16,741 nt of DNA from Gemmatimonadota bacterium (GTDB lineage: Bacteria; Gemmatimonadota; Gemmatimonadetes; Longimicrobiales; Gaopeijiaceae), in the NCBI GenBank assembly GCA_018678395.1, contig JAHHMJ010000318.1:1-16741 (forward strand). The letters are read 5' to 3'. A model generated the notes under the pieces. That model ran no database searches, was not told where the DNA came from, and saw only the letters and a program-made list of their open reading frames with translations. Position 1 is the stretch's first letter. Every line of letters begins with the position of its first letter. The translations under genes were made by a program, and so were the position numbers. Shown here piece after piece: positions 1 to 7,480 of this stretch.

Positions 1-309
1 CAGGCCGCCGGCGAACTTCGACGCTGCGTAGCGCCAACGCGAGACGGGCAGCGCCAACGCATAGACGTGTCCATGCCGGTGGTCCCAGCTCCAGGCACTC
101 AGGGCGACGGTCGCTCCCGCCGCTACCGCCATGAGCGGGAAGAGAGGGCTGATCGTCGCCATCTGCAGCCAGACGTCCGAACTCTGGAGCGTGGCGTCAG
201 CCCGCATGCGCCCGACGATGAGGAAAGGCACTCCGAAGGCGGCGACGACCCAGGGGAGCAGGCCCCAGCGCGCAGCCTTCCAGTGCAGGGAAAGGAGTTG
301 CCTGGTCAT
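1..309 (-). CDS. ABC-2 type transporter permease, N-terminal part (runs off left edge)
   Basis: Only the first 103 codons are present; the frame stays open to base 1. It starts at an ATG (complement of 307-309), three bases after the stop of the upstream ATPase gene, with an AAGGA Shine-Dalgarno seven bases before it. The translation has an amphipathic start (MTRQLLSLHWKAARW), a membrane span at about residues 15-33, a second at about 50-72, and then the stretch GHVYALALPVSRWRYAASK. That pattern, an inner-membrane helix followed by a polar 'LP.sR..y..sK' cytoplasmic segment, is typical of ABC-2 export permeases. With the adjoining ATPase it would form an efflux or membrane-remodelling transporter in the cytoplasmic membrane. 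The substrate cannot be told. In YtrA-type operons such transporters often respond to cell-wall stress, but that is only an analogy here. Confidence 0.72.
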   Translation of the reverse strand, partial: MTRQLLSLHWKAARWGLLPWVVAAFGVPFLIVGRMRADATLQSSDVWLQMATISPLFPLMAVAAGATVALSAWSWDHRHGHVYALALPVSRWRYAASKFAGGL

Positions 310-312
310 GCG

Positions 313-1260
313 TCAGTCCTTGTCGAAGGGGCCGATGGGGGCACGGGAACGCTGCGACCGGAGGAGCTCGACGAATCCCTCCTCGAGGTCGAGGTCGACG
401 ACGTCACGAAGTCGCTCCGGCCCGTCCGCGAACCAGGAGGCGTGGTCGTCGTCCCAACCGCGCACGACCCAGGTTTCGTAGGACGAGACGCCGTTGGCCG
501 GTTTGCGGTCGAGCACGACGAAGGGCGGCTCGGTTCGGGCGGGTCTGGTCGGGGTGAAGGCCTCCGGTCGCGTCGGCTCCACCCGCAGGTGCTTGATGCC
601 GTTCTTGAACACGGTCATGGGGACTTCGGCGACCAGTGATCCCCCGTCCATCACGCCGACCCAGTCGCAGATGCGCTCGAGTTCGTGCACCAGGTGCGAC
701 GAGATGAAGACGGTCGCGCCGGTCTCGGACACGTAGTCGAGGACGGTCGTCATGACGTCGCGCCGGACCACGGGATCGAGCCCGTCGGTGGGCTCATCGA
801 GAACGAGGAGTTCGGGGCGCTGCGCGAGGGCCAGCGAGACGAGGAGCTTGCCGACCTCGCCCTTCGACATGCGGGCGATCTTGCGGCTGGGGTCGAGCCC
901 CAGCCGTTCGACCAGCTGGTCCGCCCAGTGCGGATCCCACTGGCGGTGGAAGGCCGCATGGAAGCGCAGCGCTTCGTCGACCGTGAGATGCGGGTAGACG
1001 TGGGGCCGCTCGGGCACGTAGCCGAGACGCGCGAGGATGTGCGGCATGTCGCGAGGCACCGATCCATCCAGCACGCGGATCTCGCCCGAGTTCGGCTTGG
1101 CCATCCCCATGAACAGCCGGATGGTCGAGGTCTTGCCCGATCCGTTGGGGCCGAGGAAGCCGTAGATCGACCCCCGCGGTACTCTGAGGCTGAGCTCGTC
1201 GAGTCGAAACGCGTCGCCGGGACTCCATACCACCCGGTCGAGTTCGATGGCGTACTTCAT
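313..1260 (-). CDS. ABC transporter ATP-binding protein, YtrB/CcmA-like exporter type
   Basis: A 315-residue nucleotide-binding subunit that would power the ABC-2 permease encoded next. Visible motifs are Walker A GPNGSGKT (37-44), the signature in the form MSKGE (131-135), Walker B LLVLDEP (151-157), the D-loop GLD, and the switch histidine in SSH (H189). The signature departs from LSGGQ, but 'SKG' forms are common in this exporter subfamily, so it need not mean loss of function. Residues from about 225 onward form an extra C-terminal domain of unknown role beyond the usual core of about 220 residues. The ATG overlaps the stop of the GntR gene by four bases (ATGA, 1257-1260), and a GGAG lies six bases before the start, so translation is probably coupled. 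The operon order is regulator, ATPase, permease. Confidence 0.93.
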   Translation of the reverse strand: MKYAIELDRVVWSPGDAFRLDELSLRVPRGSIYGFLGPNGSGKTSTIRLFMGMAKPNSGEIRVLDGSVPRDMPHILARLGYVPERPHVYPHLTVDEALRFHAAFHRQWDPHWADQLVERLGLDPSRKIARMSKGEVGKLLVSLALAQRPELLVLDEPTDGLDPVVRRDVMTTVLDYVSETGATVFISSHLVHELERICDWVGVMDGGSLVAEVPMTVFKNGIKHLRVEPTRPEAFTPTRPARTEPPFVVLDRKPANGVSSYETWVVRGWDDDHASWFADGPERLRDVVDLDLEEGFVELLRSQRSRAPIGPFDKD

Positions 1261-1661
1261 GCTGGCTCCGATGTGACCGGGGCGGCAGCGCCCTGCTCCA
1301 TGACGGCAGCGAGGGCGCCGATGAGTTCGTGTCCGGCGAGGCCCATGCGGGCGGCTTCCACCAGGGCACGCCGAGCGATGTCTTCTGCGTGGCGCGCCCG
1401 CTCCTCTTCACGGACCGCGGCCGGGACCGCCTGGACGAAGGTGCCGGCGCCGTGTCGCATCTCGACGAAGCCGTCGAGCTCGAGTTCGCGGTACGCCTGC
1501 ACGACCGTCGCGGGGTTTACCCGGGCCGTGCGTGCGAGCTGGCGCACGGAGGGCAGCGGGTCGCCCTTGTTCAGGTCACCGGCCGCAACCGCAACCCGGA
1601 CCCGCGCGGCGATCTGCGCGTAGAGCGGATTCGGACTGCGAGGATCGAGATCTTCGAACAT
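1257..1661 (-). CDS. GntR-family transcriptional regulator, YtrA subfamily
   Basis: A 134-residue repressor-type protein. The N-terminal winged helix-turn-helix is clear: PLYAQIAARVRVAVAAGDL (about 12-30), then GDPLPSVRQLA (33-43), VNPATVVQAYRELE (48-61) and the wing DGFVEMRHGAGTFV (63-76). The remainder is a short helical tail (about 80-125), the size expected of the YtrA branch, which lacks a large ligand domain. A longer frame reaches base 1751, but I chose the ATG at 1661 because GGAG lies six bases before it, homology begins there, and the extra 30 residues would cover the operator-like palindrome. It overlaps the ATPase gene by four bases and sits first in the operon. Autoregulation through the palindrome at 1714-1751 is the likely model. 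Confidence 0.92.
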   Translation of the reverse strand: MFEDLDPRSPNPLYAQIAARVRVAVAAGDLNKGDPLPSVRQLARTARVNPATVVQAYRELELDGFVEMRHGAGTFVQAVPAAVREEERARHAEDIARRALVEAARMGLAGHELIGALAAVMEQGAAAPVTSEPA

Positions 1662-1713
1662 CCAGGTCTCCGGAATCGTCGATGCGGACAGCACGTCCGC
1701 GTGCGGCGGCCGG

Positions 1714-1751
1714 GTGTCCCGGTGTATGGGTCGACCGATACACCATGACAC
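1714..1751. promoter_or_regulatory. Large palindrome, probable operator for the GntR/YtrA regulator
   Basis: A 38-bp dyad centred at 1732.5. The inner 24 bp (1721-1744) has arms GGTGTAT and ATACACC around GGTCGACC-like bases, with one mismatched pair. A second set of arms, GTGTC (1714-1718) and GACAC (1747-1751), sits outside with two unpaired bases on each side. In all, 16 of 19 pairs match. Its centre lies about 70 bases upstream of the regulator start, where a promoter would be. GTGTA/TACAC half sites are known for YtrA-type regulators, so this is a good candidate autoregulatory operator. It could also act on the divergent peptidase gene at 1866. Confidence 0.7.
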
Positions 1752-1865
1752 TCAGCCTCGACCGGTCCCACGAGAGCTGAAGCCCGCCGCTCGGACCGGC
1801 GTGGCCGAGAAGCGCGCGAATCCCTACTTTCCGCGCCCCTCAGGTCGACCCGAACCCCACGATCC

Positions 1866-3290
1866 ATGCCGTCTCCCGCTCGCTCCTCGCGCACGTACTC
1901 GCGCCTCGGTCCCGCGGGGCTCGTCGCAGCCCTGGCCCTCGTCGCCTCCGGTCCGTTCACTCCGCGACCCGCCGCCGCCCAGACGCCCGTCGCCGTCCCG
2001 CCCGATGCCCCCGCGCGCTACCACCCGCTGCCCTCGGTGCGCGCCCAGGCGGAGGAGATGCAGGGCTGGGTCGAGGCTCGGGTGGAGCGGGTGCTGCCCG
2101 CCCTGATGGCGGAGTACGACGTCGACATGTGGATCCTCTCGATGCGCGAGTACGGGGAGGACCCGGTGTTCTGGTCGATCATCTCGCCGACCACCTTCGC
2201 CGCCCGGCGCCGTTCGATCTACATCTTCACGCGCCAGGATGACGGCAGCGTCGAACGACTCGCTCTGGGCGGCTCCAGCCAGGGTGGACTCTTCGAGATC
2301 TACCGTTCGGCCAGACCGGCCCCGACCGGCGAGCAGGCCGAGTTGTGGGGCAACGAGCAGTGGCGGCTGCTGAACGAGGTCGTGTCGGATCGCGATCCCG
2401 GAAACATCGTGCTCAACATCGACGACACGTGGGCCTTCGCCGACGGCCTGGCGTCCGGTGAGCGGGAGGCTCTGGAAGAGGCGCTGGGGGAGAAGTACCT
2501 GGCTCGGGTGCGCCGCGAACCACGGCTCGCCACCGACTACATCTCGATCCGCGTTCCCGAGATGATGCCGCGCTACCGGAAGGTCATGGAGACGGTGCAC
2601 GCCATGATCTCGGAGGCCTTTTCGAACAGCGTCGTCACACCGGGCGTGACCACGACCGACGACGTCGTGTGGTGGCTGCGCCAGCGGGTGGTCGACTCGG
2701 GGATGGACACCTGGTTCCAGCCGTCGGTCTCGGTGCAGCGTGAGGGCGGCGTGCCTTCGGGCGGACCCGCCGTGATCCAGCCCGGTGACCTTCTGTGGAC
2801 GGATTTCGGGGTGATCGCCCAGCGGCTCAAGACGGACACGCAGCACCTCGGCTACGTACTGCGGGAAGGCGAAACCGAGGTGCCCGCGGGATTGCGGGCG
2901 TGCCTCGCCGCCAGCAACCGCATGCAGGACATCCAGCTCGCAGAGATGACGCCGGGCCGCAGCGGCAACGAAGCGCTTCGCGCTGCCCTGGACCGCATGG
3001 ATGAAGAGGGAATCGAGGGCACGCTCTACTCCCATCCGATCGGCGATCACGGTCACGGCGCCGGTCCCCTGATCGGACGGTGGGACAGCCAGGAGGGCGT
3101 GCCGGGCCGTGGCGATGCCCTGATCCGACCCTCGACCTGGTACTCGATCGAGTTGCAGGCCTCGATGCCGATCGCCGAATGGGGCGGCGAGCGGGCCTCC
3201 TGCCGGCAGGAGGAGGAGGCGTACCTCGACGAGGACGGCCAGCGGCACTGGGTGTTCCGGCGCCAGACCGACTTCCACCTGGTCTGGTAG
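1866..3290 (+). CDS. Secreted M24-family metallopeptidase (Xaa-Pro aminopeptidase/prolidase-like)
   Basis: A 474-residue exported enzyme. A basic start and hydrophobic stretch (about 15-29) are followed by AAAQ (36-39), a plausible signal-peptidase site. Residues 60-225 form an N-terminal domain, and the pita-bread catalytic domain runs from about 232 to the end. Likely dinuclear metal ligands, in the family order D, D, H, E, E, are D313 (WTDFG), D324 (KTDTQH), a His in HPIGDHGHGAG (390-400), E429 (YSIELQAS) and a Glu in QEEEAYL (449-454). All five classes are present, so activity is expected: removal of N-terminal residues or cleavage of Xaa-Pro dipeptides outside the cytoplasm. No clear Shine-Dalgarno is seen before the ATG. 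It is divergent from the GntR operon across 204 bases, and a short GC hairpin follows the stop. The exact substrate is unknown. Confidence 0.9.
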   Translation: MPSPARSSRTYSRLGPAGLVAALALVASGPFTPRPAAAQTPVAVPPDAPARYHPLPSVRAQAEEMQGWVEARVERVLPALMAEYDVDMWILSMREYGEDPVFWSIISPTTFAARRRSIYIFTRQDDGSVERLALGGSSQGGLFEIYRSARPAPTGEQAELWGNEQWRLLNEVVSDRDPGNIVLNIDDTWAFADGLASGEREALEEALGEKYLARVRREPRLATDYISIRVPEMMPRYRKVMETVHAMISEAFSNSVVTPGVTTTDDVVWWLRQRVVDSGMDTWFQPSVSVQREGGVPSGGPAVIQPGDLLWTDFGVIAQRLKTDTQHLGYVLREGETEVPAGLRACLAASNRMQDIQLAEMTPGRSGNEALRAALDRMDEEGIEGTLYSHPIGDHGHGAGPLIGRWDSQEGVPGRGDALIRPSTWYSIELQASMPIAEWGGERASCRQEEEAYLDEDGQRHWVFRRQTDFHLVW

Positions 3291-3297
3291 CGGCACC

Positions 3298-3312
3298 CCG
3301 CGCGAGGCGCGG
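3298..3312 (+). terminator. Short GC hairpin after the M24 gene, possible terminator
   Basis: A perfect 6-bp stem, CCGCGC and GCGCGG, around a GAG loop, starting eight bases after the stop codon. No U-rich run follows, so it may only stabilise the transcript end or pause polymerase. Confidence 0.3.
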
Positions 3313-3400
3313 AGTACATCCCGCCATTCGGTCGCCCCGCGATCGTCGCGATCGTCGTGGTGCACACCGAGCCCCATCCCTCCCTTCGACTTCTCTGGCG

Positions 3401-3862
3401 ATGAACTACTGGTTGATGAAGAGCGAGGCCGACGTCTATTCCATCGACGATCTGGCCCGGGACGGCAGCACCATGTGGGACGGCGTCCGGAACTATCAGG
3501 CCCGGAACCACATGAAGAACATGAAGAAGGGCGACATCGTGCTCTACTACCACTCGCGCCAGAAGCCTTCGGCGGTGACGGGGATCGCGCGGGTGGTGCG
3601 CGAGTCCTATCCGGATCCGACGCAGTTCGATCCGGACAACAAGTACTTCGATCCGAAGTCGTCCGAGGACGATCCGCGCTGGTGGCTCGTGGACGTCGAG
3701 TTCGTCCGGAAGTTCGACGATCCCGTCGGTCTGCCTGATGTGAAGGCCGAGAAGGGCCTGGCGGAGATGGTCCTGGTGAAGAACTCGCGCCTGTCGGTCC
3801 AGCCGGTCCGGAAGGCCGAGTTCGAACAGGTCCTCAAGATGGCGGGTGAGCCGCCTCTCTGA
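3401..3862 (+). CDS. EVE-domain protein (THYN1-like, modified-base-binding fold)
   Basis: A 153-residue single-domain protein. It opens with MNYWLMKSEADVYSIDDL and has WDGVRNYQARN (26-36), KKGDIVLYYHS (42-52) and a mid-domain KYFDP/RWWLVDVEF stretch (81-101), all hallmarks of the EVE domain. EVE domains are PUA-like and related to YTH domains; several family members bind modified cytosines in DNA, and others are proposed to bind modified RNA. The length matches the usual 135-160 residues, so nothing is missing. I start at the ATG at 3401 because the domain begins there, although no strong ribosome site is visible. Its 3' end overlaps the convergent GIY-YIG gene by 29 bases. No restriction or modification gene is next to it, so a housekeeping role is more likely than phage defence. 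Confidence 0.93.
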   Translation: MNYWLMKSEADVYSIDDLARDGSTMWDGVRNYQARNHMKNMKKGDIVLYYHSRQKPSAVTGIARVVRESYPDPTQFDPDNKYFDPKSSEDDPRWWLVDVEFVRKFDDPVGLPDVKAEKGLAEMVLVKNSRLSVQPVRKAEFEQVLKMAGEPPL

Positions 3863-5000
3863 GCGGCGGCACGGGCGGTGGCGCGAGCGACGAGGCGGGC
3901 GTTGGCGACGGACGCTTGGCCGTGAGCCAGTCCTGCGGGGAGCGCGTCCGTGAGAGCTCGTCCGGACGCAGTCGAAACCAGCGGGCGACGAGCAGGATCT
4001 CCGCCGCTTCGTGAGGGCTGAGACCGCCCGGGCCCGGCTCGAACGCGCCGAAGACGGCGTCCACGCGACCGGCCACCCGCTCGCGGGCTGCACGGGACTT
4101 CGGATGCGGAAGGGTATCGCGTAGACGCCCCCCTCGAATCAGGTGGACCCGGTCGTCTCCGCGATGGCCGGGCACCCGGTAGACGAAGCTCAAGGCGTCG
4201 ACCTCGCCCCGGAAACCCGTCAGCTCCTCCTGGAATCGGCGCAGTCGCTCGAGGCGATCCCGGACGAGGGCGGCGTATTCGAAGTCGCGACGGGCGGCGG
4301 CATCGGCCATGCGCTCGGACAGGATGGTCAACGGAGCGTGGCCCCGCCCCTCGAGGAAACGCCGCGCCTGTCGAACCCGCTCCGCGTAGTCGCGCGCCCG
4401 CGGCCGCCCGCAACAGGGCGCGAGACACGTTCCCAGGTCCGCGCGGAGGCACGCCGGAGATCGTTCGAGGGTCTCGCGACCGTCGAAGACGTCCAGCTGG
4501 TCGTCGAACACGACGGGCGTCGAGCCAGGGCAGTCGCGCAGTCCCAGCACGTGCGAGATGTCCCGAATCGTATGGGCGACGTGGCCGACGCGGGGGAAGG
4601 GTCCGTAGTAGGTCGATCCGTCATCGACGACCTGCGCGGCCGGAACGACTCGAGGTGCGGGCTCCCGCGTGATCTTCACGAACGCGTAGGCGCGTTTCCG
4701 CTTGTGCTGGACGTTGTACTTGGGCCTGTGGCGCTGGATCAGCCGCATCTCGCGTACGAGAGCGCCGAACTCGTCCGGCACGTAGTCCCAGTCGATGCGA
4801 GCGGTCTCTCGGATGAGGTCGCCAGGCTTCTCGCCGCGAGGGGCTCGGAAGTACGAGAGGAGGCGTGTCCGGACGCGGATGGACTTCCCCACGTAGAGCA
4901 ACTCGTCGCCGGGACCCCACATCCGGTACACGCCGGGTCGGTTCTCGACGTCGGCGCGGACGGCTTCGCGCAGCTCCGGATTGGCGAGGGTATCGGCCAC
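3834..5000 (-). CDS. UvrC-like GIY-YIG endonuclease with UVR motif, lacking the UvrC C-terminal half
   Basis: A 388-residue protein if the GTG at 5000 is used. An N-terminal GIY-YIG nuclease domain is clear: GVY (23-25), YVG (36-38), Arg in SIRVRTR (40-46), Glu84 in VREMRLIQRHRPKYN. Next comes a Cys-rich segment with Cys157, 184, 192 and 196; the last three have the 8- and 4-residue spacing of the UvrC iron-sulfur cysteines. A UVR helix pair follows (about 228-256, MADAAARRDFEYAALVRDRL), the UvrB-contact motif. The RNase H-like half of true UvrC is absent; residues 265-388 show no catalytic motif and end in a Pro-rich tail. It would make the 3'-side cut at lesions, as Cho does, or act in another repair route. 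The frame stays open far upstream across the HD gene, but that stretch is a shadow. The start is uncertain: no Shine-Dalgarno is visible. Confidence 0.8.
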   Translation of the reverse strand: MADTLANPELREAVRADVENRPGVYRMWGPGDELLYVGKSIRVRTRLLSYFRAPRGEKPGDLIRETARIDWDYVPDEFGALVREMRLIQRHRPKYNVQHKRKRAYAFVKITREPAPRVVPAAQVVDDGSTYYGPFPRVGHVAHTIRDISHVLGLRDCPGSTPVVFDDQLDVFDGRETLERSPACLRADLGTCLAPCCGRPRARDYAERVRQARRFLEGRGHAPLTILSERMADAAARRDFEYAALVRDRLERLRRFQEELTGFRGEVDALSFVYRVPGHRGDDRVHLIRGGRLRDTLPHPKSRAARERVAGRVDAVFGAFEPGPGGLSPHEAAEILLVARWFRLRPDELSRTRSPQDWLTAKRPSPTPASSLAPPPVPPLREAAHPPS

Positions 5001-5090
5001 GGCGGGTGCGGGACGGGGTGGGATCGGGGGCCCGAAGATGACCCGAAGACCGGGTGTGTCGCAAGGCGGACGAGGCCGGTCCCGCCATTG

Positions 5091-5096
5091 AGGAGG
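5091..5096 (+). promoter_or_regulatory. Ribosome binding site that fixes the GTG start of the HD gene
   Basis: A perfect AGGAGG lies six bases before the GTG at 5103. The in-frame ATG at 5124 would be 27 bases away, so the GTG is the better start. Confidence 0.75.
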
Positions 5097-5102
5097 CCGA
5101 CC

Positions 5103-6419
5103 GTGTCCCCTAACCTCGTCGTCATGAGACGCTTCGGCCGTACCGTGCGCGACCCCCTCTGGAATACCATCCGACTCGACGAGACCGCGACGCGGATCGT
5201 CGACACGCCGGCCTTCCAGCGACTTCGCTACATCCGCCAGCTCGGTTTCGCTCACCTCGTCTATCCGGGGGCCACGCACACGCGCTTCGACCACGCGCTG
5301 GGGGTTTATCACCTGGCGTCGACGGCGCTGCGGCTGCTCCGCGAGGACGATCGAGGGCCGACGGAGGTGTGGGGGGATGCGGGGCTCATCCCCTATGCGG
5401 CGCTGCTCCACGACATCGGTCACTATCCCTACTCGCACGCCCTCGAGGAACTCGAGTCCGATGCGATGCCCGCCGGCCACGAGGAGATCAGCGCCCGGTT
5501 CTTCGAAAGTGCGGAGCTGCGGGCGGCCCTCGAGCCGCTCGGAACCGGGGCCGCGGCCCGCATCCACGGCCTCATCCGCGGGGAGAGCGACTCGCCGCTG
5601 AGAGGACTGGTGAGTGGTTCGCTCGATCTCGACAAGCAGGAGTACCTGCGGCGAGACGCCCGTTTCTGCGGCGTGCCCTACGGCGAGGTCGACGTCGATC
5701 GACTGCTGCTCGGGATGACGATGCTTCAGGATCCGGAGACGGGTCGGTGGGAGGTCGGCGTGCACGAGAAGGCCGTGGCCGCCCTCGAGTCGCTGCTGTT
5801 CGCGAAGTACCAGATGTTCCGCAACGTGTACTGGCACCACGCCGTGCGGTCGGCGACCGCGCTGTACAAGCGCATCGTCGAGGAATCGGTCCGCAGCGGG
5901 TTGCTGGAGGGAGACGAGCTGGTCGGTCCCACCGACGAGGAGTTGCTCTACGAGATCACCCGGCGCGCACAGAATTCCGACGACGAGGTCGCCGAGCGGC
6001 TCGAGACCCGTTGGATCCCGGCTCTCCGGCAGCGTCGGCTTCCGAAGAGGGCCCTCGAGCTGACCGCAGCGGATCTGCGGGGGCGGCGGGTGGAGGACTG
6101 GGCGGTCGGGGATTCGCCGTGGAAGCGGGCAATCGAAGACGACCTGGCCCGCGACCTCTCCCTGGAGCCGGGGGAGGTCATGATCGACTTCCCGGCCAAG
6201 CAGGCCATGTTCCAGCTGGATCTCCTGGTCCAGCGGCGGGACGGCTCGGTGCAGCGCATGGGGCCCGGCGGTGTACCGGGACTCCTGGACCTGCCCAGGG
6301 TCGCGCAGGAACTCTACCACACCTCCCGTGCCCTACGCGTGTTCACCTTCGAGCGGCGCCGACTGGAGCCGGAGCAGCTCCTCGACCGGATCACCCGACC
6401 GGATCGGGGTGGTCCGTAG
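5103..6419 (+). CDS. HD-superfamily phosphohydrolase (dGTPase-like, YdhJ/SAMHD1 type)
   Basis: A 438-residue soluble enzyme. The N-terminal sequence DPLWNTIRLDE, then VDTPAFQRLRYIRQLG (33-48), is typical of HD phosphohydrolases related to dNTP triphosphohydrolases and SAMHD1. Metal ligands of the HD fold are visible: His64 in HTRFDHALGVYH, His103-Asp104 in LLHDIGHYPYSH (102-112), and a downstream Asp in SGSLDLDKQEYLRRD (171-185). The C-terminal half is helical with no further motif I recognise. The likely reaction is hydrolysis of a nucleotide or dNTP phosphoester; the true substrate is not determined. The start is the GTG behind the AGGAGG at 5091. It is divergent from the GIY-YIG gene (102 bases between starts) and overlaps the convergent phosphatase gene by 29 bases. 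Confidence 0.9.
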   Translation: MSPNLVVMRRFGRTVRDPLWNTIRLDETATRIVDTPAFQRLRYIRQLGFAHLVYPGATHTRFDHALGVYHLASTALRLLREDDRGPTEVWGDAGLIPYAALLHDIGHYPYSHALEELESDAMPAGHEEISARFFESAELRAALEPLGTGAAARIHGLIRGESDSPLRGLVSGSLDLDKQEYLRRDARFCGVPYGEVDVDRLLLGMTMLQDPETGRWEVGVHEKAVAALESLLFAKYQMFRNVYWHHAVRSATALYKRIVEESVRSGLLEGDELVGPTDEELLYEITRRAQNSDDEVAERLETRWIPALRQRRLPKRALELTAADLRGRRVEDWAVGDSPWKRAIEDDLARDLSLEPGEVMIDFPAKQAMFQLDLLVQRRDGSVQRMGPGGVPGLLDLPRVAQELYHTSRALRVFTFERRRLEPEQLLDRITRPDRGGP

Positions 6420-7185
6420 ACGTCGAGGCACCGTTCGACGATCCGACTGCGCGGATCACCACGGCGGTGATGTTGTCGGGCCCGCCACGCGTCAACGCCG
6501 CGGCGATCAGGCGGGCGGGAGCCTCGTCGAGGGAGTCGTCGCCGAGCGCTTCGCACAGGACGCTTCGGATCTCGTCATCGGCAACCGGTCCGGTGAGCCC
6601 GTCGCTGCACAGCAGCAGGAGGTCGCCGTCCCGTACGTCGTCCTCCCCCACGTCCGGCTCGGGTGCCGCGTCGATGCCGACGGCCTGCGTGAGCACGTGC
6701 GACATGGGATGCGTGGCCGCGGCCGACGGCGCGATCTGCCCGGTTTCGACGGCTTCGGCGACCCAGGTGTGATCGCGGGTGATTGCGCGAAGCTCGCCGC
6801 TCCGAAGCCGGTAGAGACGGGAGTCGCCGACGTGGGCGAACATCATGCGCCCCGACGGGCACAACCGGGCGGCGGTGAGGGTCGTGCCCATCCCCTCGTG
6901 GGTGGGCTCGACGTCGACGGCGGAGCGGATACCCTGGTGGGCCGCGATGACTCCTTGAGCCATGGTTCCGCCCCGGTCCGGGCCCGATGCTACCGTGTCG
7001 GAGCCGACCGCGTCGACGAATGCGCGGACCGCCACTGCGGATGCGTCCGCGCCGGCCGGGTGGCCTCCCATGCCGTCGGCTACCACGGCGAGGCCCGCGG
7101 TGGGATCGGTCCACCACGAGTCCTCGTTGCGTGTGCGCACGTGCCCCTTGTGCGATGCGCCGAACATGTCGTATCGAAAGGCCAT
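6391..7185 (-). CDS. PP2C-family serine/threonine protein phosphatase
   Basis: A 264-residue soluble phosphatase of the bacterial PPM/Stp type. Motifs in order: RTRNED (17-22), VADGMGGH (35-42), GMGTTLT (98-104), HVGDSRLY (118-125), LTQAVG (165-170), LCSDGLT (192-198) and GGPDNIT (234-240). The metal-binding aspartates D22, D37, D195 and D237 are all present, so an active Mn/Mg-dependent phosphoserine/threonine phosphatase is expected. The length matches a stand-alone catalytic domain with a short polar tail. There are no membrane spans and no sensor domain. Bacterial relatives reverse Hanks-type kinase phosphorylation, but no kinase gene is in the window. It is divergent from the sigma factor across 295 bases, and its end overlaps the HD gene by 29 bases. 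An alternative start at Met7 cannot be excluded because no Shine-Dalgarno is obvious. Confidence 0.95.
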   Translation of the reverse strand: MAFRYDMFGASHKGHVRTRNEDSWWTDPTAGLAVVADGMGGHPAGADASAVAVRAFVDAVGSDTVASGPDRGGTMAQGVIAAHQGIRSAVDVEPTHEGMGTTLTAARLCPSGRMMFAHVGDSRLYRLRSGELRAITRDHTWVAEAVETGQIAPSAAATHPMSHVLTQAVGIDAAPEPDVGEDDVRDGDLLLLCSDGLTGPVADDEIRSVLCEALGDDSLDEAPARLIAAALTRGGPDNITAVVIRAVGSSNGASTSTDHPDPVG

Positions 7186-7334
7186 TCGTGGAGGATCGGA
7201 AGGATTTCCCGTTTCGTCCAGAGCCGGGGGCCGCCGATGCGGTTCGGAGGGGGGGAACCGGCTTTCGGGGATGGGTTACGAATGCCTGAGTTCGTCCCCC
7301 GGGAACCCCTCGGGACAGGGGGGTAGGACAGAGG

Positions 7335-7354
7335 GCTCGCTTGACAACGCGAGC
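7335..7354. promoter_or_regulatory. Inverted repeat flanking a consensus -35-like TTGACA, upstream of the sigma gene
   Basis: GCTCGC (7335-7340) and GCGAGC (7349-7354) form a perfect 6-bp dyad around TTGACAAC. TTGACA (7341-7346) matches the sigma-70 -35 consensus on the strand of the sigma gene, 135 bases before its start. No good -10 sits 16-18 bases downstream; TATACG at 7384-7389 is too far away. It may be an operator over a promoter, or a leader hairpin. The 7186-7480 gap also holds a CGGTTC/GAACCG dyad (7240-7260). Confidence 0.3.
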
Positions 7355-7466
7355 ACTGCCCCCGAGGTTCAAGGGCTTCGGACTATACGAGCGAAGAGCC
7401 GGGCGTGGAACTCCTCACGATCGCGCGCCGGACGGTCGGGCAACAGCGCAACATGCGCTCTGCCCC

Positions 7467-7472
7467 AAGGAG
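7467..7472 (+). promoter_or_regulatory. Ribosome binding site of the sigma factor gene
   Basis: AAGGAG lies eight bases before the ATG at 7481. It picks this start over the far longer open frame upstream. Confidence 0.75.
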
Positions 7473-7480
7473 ATAGATGC

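Noticed and set aside
856..870. Degenerate ABC signature (MSKGE) in the exporter ATPase as a sign of inactivation
   Set aside because: Walker A, Walker B and the switch His are intact, and SKG-type signatures are common in this exporter subfamily.
1752..1865. Small gene between the GntR operator and the M24 peptidase
   Set aside because: Open frames here have no ribosome site, no homology I recognise, and continue as shadows into the peptidase gene.
3345..3362. Tandem CGATCGTCG repeat as a regulatory element
   Set aside because: Only two short copies are present in a GC-rich spacer; chance is a sufficient explanation.
3401..5000. EVE plus GIY-YIG nuclease as a modification-dependent restriction system
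   Set aside because: The genes are convergent, not an operon; the EVE protein is a stand-alone housekeeping size and the nuclease has UvrC repair features.
4143..5102. Plus-strand extension of the HD gene to 4143
   Set aside because: That stretch is antisense to the GIY-YIG domains; the AGGAGG before the GTG at 5103 and the start of HD homology set the true start.
5001..6320. Very long minus-strand open frame extending the GIY-YIG gene across the HD gene
   Set aside because: Upstream of about 5000 the translation has no domain features and lies opposite the well-supported HD gene; GC-rich DNA often leaves antisense frames open.
7316..7382. tRNA-like stretch (hairpin plus GGTTCAAGG)
   Set aside because: The supposed anticodon loop has eight bases, the T-arm does not pair in the 5+7 form, and no acceptor stem closes.
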